64,000 nt of DNA. Source: Isoperla grammatica (taxonomy: Eukaryota > Arthropoda > Insecta > Plecoptera > Perlodidae). The position numbers and the translations under genes were made by a program. The stretch is taken from positions 1,376,122 to 1,440,121 of the forward strand of contig OX246743.1 in the NCBI GenBank assembly GCA_945910005.1, in the 5' to 3' direction. Below the pieces are notes generated by a model that saw nothing but the letters and a program-made list of their open reading frames with translations, was not told where the DNA came from and did no database searches. Of this stretch, positions 54,601-64,000 are shown one piece after another (the stretch's first letter is position 1; each line of letters starts with the position of its first letter).

Positions 54601-57250
54601 CCACGTAGGTAGCCCGACTTAATTGTGTTGTGTTACACCTAATTGTGTTACAGTGGATAACAGCCCAGTGGGGTATTTGTTTTAATGAAAAGGCCAACCA
54701 CCTGGTCAAACAAGGCAGCAAATAAACCCCAAAAAATAAAATACTGTGGCATAGCTGCATGTCGGCTACACCTCAAGTCACCGCCTGCTGACTACCTCAA
54801 CAGTGCACATTTGCAGCACGACTGATCAAGAGGAGATGTTGTTATGGACTAACATCAGACACTTGCTCTTGTTTCCAGCGTGTCCAAGCTAGTGTTCCAT
54901 CCAGTCAACGGAAAGAAGGCGCACAGTGCCAAGGCCCACCATGCTCACCACGAGACGATAAGTCCGCAGCACGCACAGCTCATAGAATTTGTCCAAGGAT
55001 GTAAGTGGCATCTCTTGTCTGGTGCACCGGTTCGAGCCTTCTTTAAAGGCAGGCGGTGAATGCAAAAGATAATCTAGGTCATGGCGGCATGCCTATCAGT
55101 TCTAGTAATAAAACTGGTCCAAAGGTCATGTCAATATTCTGTCTCTGTAGAACTGTCTAATCACGGTGACTGGCAACCAAGGCTATTTAAATAAGATCTT
55201 TACACTGATTGGGTGTGACCTCTTAAGATCAAAATATCATTGTTGGGTTTGTTAGTTGATCAAAAAAAGTTGTTTACTAAAAATTAATACAAACCTAATC
55301 ACGTTAGGTAATTGTAAGAAGTTACTTTTATTTTTTCATTGTTTACCGGCGCACAGCATCACGCTTCGTGAGTGGAAGTGAGATAGCGGTAGCCAGTGCT
55401 AATATACAGTGCCAGCCGCTGCCATTCACTAGAGTGAGTCAGAGCGGGGGGGGGGGGGGGGGGGGGGTAACCACATTCCAGCGGACAACCACGCACGCAC
55501 GTACTTGTTGTGATCAGTAGGGCGGGAGTGGAATAGGCATAGGAATCTTGACTCGTCATACACTCACAGTCACAGTGCAAAACACTACATGATTTTGGAA
55601 ATTTTTCACATTTTAAGCAACTTCACTTCATAGAAATGAACAGTCACTAAAAATTTATATTAATTTTTTCAAAGTTATATTTTTAATTAGCATATTGACA
55701 AACAAGTTAACAGTGCGAGCATTATTGCTTATTTTATAGAAATGAAGTAAACTGATTTCAAGTTAGGTAACTGCAGTTAACATGTAGTTTTAGTTAATAA
55801 TGAATGCAACACTGATGTATTATTTATTGTGCATATATTGTTTCAGCTTGGGATGTAGTATGCAAAGAGTACGAGCAAGAACCTCCCGTTTGCAACAAAA
55901 GTATGTACCCCGTTCCTACTGTAGGGCCTAGCGTTGTTAAGATACGGTCATAGGTAGGAATGGGAAGGAACTGTTTAAAGATGTAGTGGTGGGTTAGAGA
56001 TAATTTAATTTGTCACAGGGTTATCAACTGTTAGTCAAGTTTTAAATAAATAAAGAGGATTATCATACAAATTGTGATTTTGGCATCTGTTTGATCTAGG
56101 GGTCTGCAGGTAGTACTTTTTAGGTACCGATATGGGTAGTAGGCTTCAAATAACTTCGGGTCTGTTCGGGTCAGGTAATGGCGTAGGCCTATTTCAAGTG
56201 GAGTTTTTCTTCCAATGAAAAGACATCACTTTTATTCAATATTAAGTATGTAATTTTTAGGGGTTTGCGAGACTTTTTAGGTTCAGGTAACGAAATAAAT
56301 ATGAGTAACTAAATAAATGTTTTAAAAATTAAAAAAAAAGGGGGGGTGTTTTTTTTTTTTACAAATTTGACACTGAACATTTTCTGACATGTCTCAAAAG
56401 TGTTTTATTTATAATATGCTCCCCCCTCCCACCCCCCCAGTCACATAACACCTTGTGAGGTGCAATGTAACAGTTTGACCAGAAACAACCGGTTAAGCAA
56501 AAAATTGGTCTTTGTAATTTTGTTCAATTGTCAGACATGGCAGTAAACTCACAAAATTATTCACAAAGAAGTTAGCCTACTATTAAAAAAAAAAAATGAA
56601 AAAGTCCAAATTTGGTTATCAAAAAGAATTTCGGGTAGCCGCAGACCCTTAGTTTGATCCATAAACTAGTATCGTTTACAATTTAGTATTTACATTAAAA
56701 ATGTTTTGGTTGGGTGGGTCGGCATTTGAAGCTGTATTTGTGTATGTGTGGGGGGGGGGGGGGGGGGGTAAATGATGTACCTCATTCATCACAGCTCTCA
56801 AGGTAATATCAAAATAACAAGACTTCAAGTGTTTTCAAGTATCTTCTTTGCAGCAGTGAGGGAGTACAAGGGATCAAATGTTGGGGCTACTAATTAGGCC
56901 TACCTAATCAGAATTTTAGAACAGGTTGTTTTGGGGGGGGGGGGGGGTTAGTAAAAACGCGATTAATTTATGGGTTTAAACGTCAAGGAAACTAGCTGGT
57001 TTTTCCCATCCCTAGTCATAGGCCTATATTTATCATTTATCATAGAAACCGATCAATCGGTAGATTCAAACTAAATTGTCAGTAAGATTTCAAATAGGTA
57101 ATCAAAATTTATTCTGTTCCAGATTTGCAACCATGTGTAGTTTATCACAACGACGGAGTACCAAACGGTGCCCTTAAAGACTTCAAGGCCTTTGATTTAG
57201 AATCATGGTGGGGTAGAAGATTGTTCAATACGATAACAAAATCAATATAG
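51696..57250 (+). CDS. MCRIP2: MCRIP2-like (FAM195) protein, five exons
   Basis: Small MAPK-regulated corepressor-interacting family protein. Vertebrate members bind the CtBP corepressor and DDX6 and occur in stress granules. Exons: 51696-51747, 51836-51920, 54879-55000, 55847-55900, 57123-57250, with matching phases (1, 2, 1, 1), giving 146 residues (human MCRIP2 160). Landmarks: N-terminal MYTVSKGPSKIVAK (human MYTITKGPSKLVA), LVFHPVNGKKA (human LVFNRVNGRRA), the HAQLIEFVQGSWDVV helix, and the terminal FDLESWWGRRLFNTIT that matches IDLDEWWAQQFL. The WW near the end favours MCRIP2 over MCRIP1. Short exons and low complexity make it easy to miss, but the chain of conserved blocks is clear. 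AATAAA at 57384. Confidence 0.88.
52416..52545. repeat. Foldback MITE, diverged copy of the 50718 family
   Basis: Shares atggttgctatgg, gtagcaac and aatcctatacttaacctgac with the 50718 element. The arms are imperfect. Confidence 0.5.
53665..54105. repeat. Long foldback in MCRIP2 intron 2
   Basis: Arms of nearly 200 bp: cttatttaagagcgttcgga and gcatggtattaagtacattt on the left pair with aatgtacaagtttaatacca and aaacgctcttaagatataag on the right. Non-coding. Confidence 0.65.
54440..54620. repeat. Foldback MITE in MCRIP2 intron 2
   Basis: Ends ggccgggctacgtagatgtt and (inverted) ccacgtaggtagcccgac, with inner aacaaagtt / aactttgtt pairing. Confidence 0.65.
55446..55468. repeat. Poly-G run
   Basis: An uninterrupted G run of over 20 bases in MCRIP2 intron 3. 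Similar runs occur near 56750 and 56934. Lengths in such runs are prone to sequencing error. Confidence 0.8.
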
Positions 57251-58007
57251 ACATAATATGAAAGATTGTAACAATTTTTCACAATTTAAGACTGATCTCG
57301 TGTTCAACATACGGCTTACTGGTTAAGTCGGTACAACGAGCAATGCAGCTGCTAAAAGTTTGTATCAAACGGTTGGAAACATGAATAAAGATGGTTCACT
57401 TTTCATGAATCCATCGCAGTGCACTGTACAGAATGTCCTAGACAATTGAGAGATTGCATAGGCCTAGTAGTAACGGCTGAAACGACTACCAGGGACCGAT
57501 AATGGTCCCTGGTGGTTGGCGCTGTAGATTATCGTATTCATGTACGTCGTGAGGGAGCGAGTTGGAAGGTTGGGGGCCTTGGAGTAATCGTAACGTTCCA
57601 AGGTATTCGTTGGCCGATGGTTTTCCTCGGGGAGTTGAGCTTGTACAGAATACTGAACTGCTTGTACGTATTAGAATCAAACCATTCTCTCATCTGTTTA
57701 GGTTTTTGTTTGTAAAATTAACAGAAACATTGCAGATTGGGAGTACAAGAGGTCTGTAGTAGCTTCCCATTCCCAAACCATTATTGTGTTTTACATTTGT
57801 AAAAGTGTACTCTTAGGTTATTAACTGAAATATACTTGGCTTGGGTAAATAGGACCAAACTTGCTAAATTAATGGTTCGGTTTTATACCACTACCTTGAG
57901 AACGCTTCTAGATATTGGAAAAATGATAGGTGCCCAAGATCTGGGTTTGAATGAGCTAAACAATTAATTTATAAACTATCAAATATTGTAATTGTTACGA
58001 TTGATAA

Positions 58008-58053
<46 letters not shown>

Positions 58054-61000
58054 GTAATACATTTGGTTTATAATTTATCAACAAATATGAGACTTTAAGC
58101 CCAGATATCAATCAATCAATCATTAAATTAAGAACAGAAATAAGAACTGTAACAATTTTGCCATTGAAAGTTTTTAAATTTAATATTCATTGTTAAATGT
58201 TAACTAATTCAAAACCAAATCTCAGGTTAGAATCACTTTTTCAATACCTTGAAATGTTCTCAAAATGTCAGTAAAATAACTTGAAATGTGCGTACCAAGG
58301 CCTACTACAGTCTCAGCTAGATACTGTGTAGTTACAGATCTGTACAGTCAACTCCCTGGGCAGCTATCAAAGACAATATACTGTAGACAGCTCCTGTCTA
58401 CATTTTACCGTGTTAAATCAATATCATTGGTAATTTCCTCAATAGAATATGGTTGTTATTCGTACGTAGTTTATCAATAGACTGTCTTAATGTTGTCGCT
58501 GTTCACAGCATACTGTGAATGTGACGGACGACGCATATTTTTATTTTTTTATAGTGTTGCAGAGCTGTGGCCTGTGTGGGTCAGCCAGTGACAACCTAGC
58601 TGTTGCATGACGATTATATAGTTAACTAGTTTTAGAACAACTTTCTGGTCGAGTACTTGCCGTTAGTTGGTAAGGAAAACCTGGCTTGAGGGCTCTTTGG
58701 TGCTCATCAAATAATAATTTACAAATATTGACGATTTGTTCATATATAGTCATATAATTTCTGATTATTTTTATTATACATTGGTTAACAATCATGAGAG
58801 CCTTTTATTAGCATTTAATAAAACTGTTAAAAATAAATTAAGTGTTGCCACAATTATTTCACATGATCAGACTTCCATGTACATACAATACATATATACA
58901 CAATACATACAGTTGATAAATGAATGTTAGTTAACACTGATATAGTAACGACAGGACGGTGTGCCTCTATGTTGATGGCTTCAACAGGAATAATGGGTGA
59001 GCCACAGCACGAGAATAAATGGAACAGTCTGCAATAAATATCTCTAAATCTTGTAACATGGGATGGGAGCTTAAAGGTACTGGGTTGCGTTCTCCACGTT
59101 CCACTTCTGATTCGATGGTGCTTTGTGAACTATGTGTATACTGTAGAGTAGCTACTGGCTTGTTCTTGGGATAGGCCTAGTGCTACCCGAGGCCACGTAG
59201 TAGGTGTTGTGGGACCCTTAGCAAAGCATTACCTGGAGAACACTACCCAGTGTTTCTATACAAACAACTAGTATAATGCCATGCTATGGTATTAGTAATA
59301 ATACTTCTGAGTGAACAATAATAGTTTCCTATAATCACGAGTTTTCACAGTTTACTATCTAGTGCATATTTCAGTCAAAACTCGTGCCCTATTCATCAAG
59401 TTTCATTGCTAGAATAGTTGGATTGTCCAGAAGCTTAATATTTGGACTACCTTGCCTGTTCCTTTATGGTGTCCATACTCAATCACCAAATACTTAAATC
59501 CTCTCCCGTAATACTAGTACATATTACGCTACCTAATATCTTGAGGATAAAAATTGTGCATTTTTTTAAACCATCAAATGTTTTTTACGAGTATGGAGTC
59601 AACACTTAATTAATAACTTTTTCTTAAAGCAAGGGGGGAATGTTGAAGTTTGGTTTTCTATGAGTACCTAGTTTTTTTATGAGATTCACTTAGTCTCTTG
59701 AATATCACATTCTTATTTGCTTTTTAAAACTATTTCCAATGTAATTCAATTCATTGACCAAATAGCATTTATGGTCTTAATATAACACAACAAATGTATA
59801 GCGTAGGTATTGCTGTGTTCAGTTTTCGTAGGTTCGTAATTGTATACGTATTTAATCAGTACTAGCGCCGAGCGGTTCAACCAACGATAGTTGATGCATA
59901 ATATCCATTAGGTAAATTATATGATACAATTTGTTGCCAAATGAATTGGATTCAAAAGATGAATTTGATTGATGAACGGTGGATTGGTTACGTATTGTGA
60001 AATGACAAATCCAGAAGTAAAAACAAACCTAGGAGTCCAACCGGTTCAGTAACTCGTCTAAATAACATGACATGGGTGTAGTGAAAGGATTCGCGTCTCG
60101 GTTGGGGCTTCTTTCAAACTACTGCAAACTTTAATGTTTGGTTCAAGTTCTCTCAACTTGTTTGATTTATCGTTTGAATCTTGTTCACTTTACAGTTAAT
60201 TAAGCCCATAAGATTGTGTATGTACTACATTTACATCAACAATTTTGGTTTCAGGCTACTGTAGTTTACTTTCCATCAGTATTTGATGCAATCGAATATT
60301 TTAGTACCGGTAATTCAAAAGTTAAACCCAATTTTTATGTTTACAGTTTAATCTTGATAATAGATTATAATAACATTAAATAAATGGTTAACAAGTTTTC
60401 AGAAAGCAAGCGTAACGTTGAATATAAAATCACAATTTTTCCACAATGTCTTCACAACTGGGTTTCTTCCATGAGAAATTAAATGAGTCATGTCTGGTCT
60501 GGATGTTCCTATGCTTTCGTAACACTTATTCATATCTCTTCATTATCGTTACCAGTTCATAATCTCCTCGCTCTATCTCTGGGTTTAACCCCCTGCACCC
60601 TTTCCAACGTAGCTAATTTTTATAAAACTTTTCATTTTCAACTGTGTTAAATATTAATTTTACAAAAAAAAACATTGTATCTAGTTTGAATATGCCTCTA
60701 GGCTAGGGATTGATGCCAATCCACTTGAAGTATAAAACGAGCATCCCCGGCCAGCAATTCACGGAATTGCTGTAGACAGACAGATCTAAACTCACAATTT
60801 CCAAACATCAGTCGTCAACAGCATCACATCCACTTGTTTAAGAACAATATAGACAAACATATATATAGGAGGGAAAGATCAGGTGAACTTCCACATTAGT
60901 TAGAAACGGTGTGATAAACTCATTTAGGATGTTGCAAGCTGGAGAATAGTTTTGACATCACCAACCCTTTGGAATACATTGATAAGTTATTTCTTGGTAG

Positions 61001-62065
61001 ACTTTGTAGTGATTTTAAATAGACATTGTGTACAAGCAAGAGTAAACAAAATTAGATGAGAAGTGTGTTGTTACAGTTGATTACTTAATGCCATGCCTAA
61101 TTTAATTGATGTTCAAGATTTTAAATGTGTGAAAGAGGGAGACGAGATAAAATTCAACAGTAATAATATATGGAAATACCTAGTTTATAGGAATGGCTTG
61201 AAACTTGAAAATACATATTATGTAGAATAATCATTATTAACTATAATGAAGAGATGCAGTAATTATTTTTACAGATTGAATTTATGTGTATACGTATAAT
61301 CAAATTCTTTTTGGACCTGAAAACAAAAGTATGATCTCCAAATGAGATAATAGGTGGGAGAGTGGGGTTAGTGTGTTATTTTGACACTTTGAATCAGAAC
61401 AATATTTATCAGAAGAATGATGTCACCTATTAACTTTTCTCATAAGCTTGCCATGAATGGTTGAAACTATCCAGTTGGGGAAGAGTTATGAGTAGGCTAC
61501 TCCCTTGTTTGGTAGTGTTACCAACACGAATTGCAACATGCTCGTATGTTTGTTATCACTGTAAGCTGCTTGCAAGCATTGTGTTTCAAAATAGGGTGTA
61601 TGGTGTTTTTATTTGGTTTTAAATTAGTTACTACTAATATTTTGTCTTTCTAATGAAACTGAAAATGTTGTAGTTAATAGTACTTGTATTAAGTGTCTGG
61701 AATAGTATAGGACACTCTCCGTTGATGTGTGTACGAATTACACAGTAAATAATTATTTGAAATCAGGATGGGGATCCAAATCGATTAATCAAATTGTTTG
61801 TTTGAATCTATTGTTTGTTTAGTTGTTCTAACTATCGAAGCATCCTAAATTCATGACAAAAATCAATTTTGTTGTTGTTGCCGATGTTGAGATTCTACTA
61901 CATTCCCATCCTTAAATTAGAGCGTCGAAGAACGGTACGTTTCTCGCGGACAAAGTACTGTTGGAATACACGATTATCTGACTTCCCCTTTGCTATTGAC
62001 TGAAAGGTGTTTGGATATAAATAACACGTCTGTATACTGGGACCTGTGACTGCTGGGAATAGAAA
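57251..62065. other. Intergenic region between convergent MCRIP2 and SLC29A4-like gene
   Basis: 4.8 kb of AT-rich sequence with the MCRIP2 3' UTR, a foldback MITE (57865-58280) and a TA microsatellite (about 58018-58051). I found no reading frame with family features. It may contain a long SLC29A4 3' UTR. Confidence 0.5.
57865..58280. repeat. Foldback MITE family, copy 3
   Basis: Same end structure as 19240 and 19935 (accttgagaacgcttctaga / accttgaaatgttctcaaa; gagctaaacaattaattt). The core has grown by a TA microsatellite. Confidence 0.6.
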
Positions 62066-63529
62066 CTAATGCGCGTAGCTCGTGACGTTGGCGAAGGGCA
62101 CAAAACTGTCGGAGACATTGACGACATCTGCCTGGGTGGGAGACTCCGACACGAGCGCCAACACGGTTGACGACAGTATCGTGGCCGCAGAGGTCAAGGT
62201 CGCGTTGCCCAGGCGCAAGAGGGTGGCGGTGGTCGCAGACACAGGGGTGGTGACGTTGGGGGTGAAGATGGGTATTAACATGGAGATGGGGGTGAAGTTC
62301 TTGGAACAGCCATTGTTCTGCAAAGGCGGACCCAGAATGGCGTCTAGGAGGTACGCAACCAATGAGCCGGTGGTCAGTCCAACGTTGTATGATAGCGTCA
62401 TGATGTTACCTAAGGGAGAAGAAAGTGGACGTTTTATTCCAGGAGCAGAACACTTTTATGGAAAATTTCAATATACCTATTTGTTGGGTAAGACCCCCTA
62501 ACACAGTACGCAGTAAGCCCCATTAAAAAAATTACACAAAACGAGATTTGCAATTTTAACTACTACCTGATCAGTTTAACAATATTGTGGGTGAATATGT
62601 TTTAGAGAATATTACATATTATTTGAAATATATATCAAAGTTTGGTCACGAAGCAAAAGTGAAATTCTGTGTGTAAACGGAGCAACATTCCACGAGTTAC
62701 GAGGTCACTTTTCTTCAGGATATCGCTTTAACTATTTTGATACTGTGAGATAAATGGATGTATTCAGCAGTGGCGGACTGGGATAAAAAGGCCTGGGATG
62801 CTGGGTTTTGGGGGGTCCGCATGAGGTGGCGTGGCGTAGCTGATGTCTGGGGCGAAGCCCTAGCCGCTGGAGGCGTGAACATTTTTTGGGGTTGCATTGA
62901 ATTTATGGCCTAAAACGTGATTTTAGGCCGCAATTAACAGAGTCCACCCTACCAGTAACACCACTGGGTAAGTAATTAAAATGTAAAGAAAACGATAGTC
63001 AAGGTAGGCCAACGACCATTGGTTTTCCTGACAAGTACTAAATATTGTCACTCGCAAGTCGCAAAATGCTAGCATGCGAGCGGATTTGACAAGGTTTCCC
63101 GGGCGACGGGGGTCAGTGGCGAGTCTCAAGATTCTGTGAGTTAAGTTTGGGTGAGTTAATTCTTTTTAGCAATAGGAGCTTCCTGGTGGCGGCCCAGACT
63201 GCCAAAGGGCCCGGGATGCGATTGCATCCCGGCATCCCTAGCCAGTCCGCGCCTCAACGTGCACGTTTCATCATGTTGTTGGCTGTACCTGTGAGCTCCC
63301 TGTGTTCCTCCGCCACCCTGCTGGGTGCGTGTATCATGGGAACGCTGCCCACCAGACCGTTGGTGACGCCCAGGAGTAGCGAGAAGATGATGGGGTAACA
63401 CTCGCCAGATATCGTGGGGTTGCCGCGAGGCGTGGCGCACAGCAGGAGAAGCGGGATGAGAAGCGTACGCATCCACGCAAACACGATCAGCTGGGTGCGA
63501 GTCCAGTCGTACGGAACTGACGCCAACAC
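62066..63529 (-). CDS. SLC29A4: SLC29A4-like equilibrative transporter (PMAT/ENT4), last two exons, 5' part missing
   Basis: Plasma-membrane polytopic transporter; SLC29A4 carries monoamines, organic cations and adenosine. Minus-strand exons 63289-63529 and 62066-62409 join in phase 1 (ACAG|GTACAG, TTAG|GTAAC). The encoded C-terminal part has the hydrophobic segments typical of ENT helices 9-11: TLLIPLLLLCATPRG, IIFSLLLGVTNGLVGSVPMI and TLSYNVGLTTGSLVAYLLD. The GSVPMI...RELTGNIMTLSYNVGLT string closely follows human SLC29A4 (GSVPMI...RELAGNTMTVSYMSGLT) rather than ENT1-3. A Ser/Thr-rich tail with NVT and NAT sequons follows. Upstream exons should lie to the right of 63529, probably beyond the window; nothing coding is visible at 63530-64000. 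Confidence 0.85.
62768..63255. mobile_element. MITE in the last SLC29A4-like intron
   Basis: Left end cagtggcggactgggataaa; right end (inverted) has gcatccctagccagtccgcg. It lies in the intron with its right edge about 30 bp from the exon donor. The target duplication is not clear and the right end is degenerate. Confidence 0.55.
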
Positions 63530-64000
63530 CTGAGGGTTGAGGTACGTTGCATGATGGGACCTTGTTATGTAGCTACTAGATTGTGGAAAGACTCGATAAC
63601 CACGCTTTACAAAAACTTAAGGAAAGAATAGTCGCACATTTAAAATCACGCAAAATTAAGTTTGTGTTTAGGAAGAACTAAAATCTGGGTTAAAAAAAAA
63701 AATGATGAGATTTATGAAATGATGAATTATTTCCATTGAAGAGTAAATACTGGTATCACAAAATGTTTAAGTAAAAAAAATTGTTTTAAATATTTTTTTG
63801 TTATCATTGTTATATAGTGAAATAAATAAACCACAATTATTTATTTCACTATAATATAACAACAATAATAAAATATTTTAAATTTATCTTTATTAATGTT
63901 GTGTTCAAGATATTACTACTACTACTTAAAAAACTTACTACTTACTACTTAAAACTTTACTTTGAAAACTTTAATTTTGCATGATTTTAATAAGATTCTT
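63530..64000. other. Right edge of the window, intronic sequence
   Basis: Presumably an intron of the SLC29A4-like gene. Contains a short hairpin (about 63812-63862, gtgaaataaataa / ttatttatttcac) and a run of actact repeats near 63916-63945. No exon seen. Confidence 0.45.

Overview
The window is animal nuclear DNA. It is intron-rich, with canonical GT-AG splice sites, AATAAA signals and many short non-autonomous DNA transposons. The palindromic octamer TAGGCCTA recurs about once per kilobase outside the satellites. That habit and the gene set suggest a marine invertebrate, possibly a deuterostome such as an echinoderm or hemichordate, but I cannot name the species.

Seven protein genes can be assembled exon by exon with matching splice phases. 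They are GDE1 (minus, 794-3404), COX11 (plus, 3845-10466), a tektin-3/5 gene (minus, 10960-28306), NUBP1 (plus, 29070-45035), POLD3 (plus, 48069-49682, one exon), MCRIP2 (plus, 51696-57250), and the last two exons of an SLC29A4-like transporter (minus, 62066-63529, 5' part off the window or unseen). GDE1/COX11 and tektin/NUBP1 are head-to-head pairs with 440 bp and 763 bp between start codons. COX11/tektin and MCRIP2/SLC29A4 are convergent.

The most striking feature is four tandem arrays in the two adjacent genes tektin and NUBP1, each built from a piece of DNA that straddles an exon-intron boundary. (1) The 3' end of tektin exon 5 plus its splice donor, 125/117-bp units, 46 donors in all. 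(2) The start of tektin exon 4 plus its splice acceptor, 118-bp units, 5 copies. (3) NUBP1 exon 3 plus its splice donor, 123/117-bp units, 52 copies. (4) The start of NUBP1 exon 4 plus its acceptor, 44-bp units, 5 copies. In each case the copy at the exon side is the one that gives the intact protein and the extra copies lie in the intron. Together arrays 1 and 3 occupy about 12 kb.

The introns and intergenic spaces hold at least five hAT-type elements with 8-bp target duplications, a pogo-like element with TA duplication, two Tigger-like elements, a 4-kb element with inverted ends and subterminal repeats, a tRNA-derived SINE, a non-LTR retrotransposon end and many foldback MITEs. The genes are general cell functions: mitochondrial copper delivery (COX11), cytosolic Fe-S assembly (NUBP1), ciliary microtubules (tektin), DNA replication (POLD3), lysophospholipid metabolism (GDE1), corepressor/RNA-granule binding (MCRIP2) and monoamine/nucleoside transport (SLC29A4). 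They do not form a common pathway.
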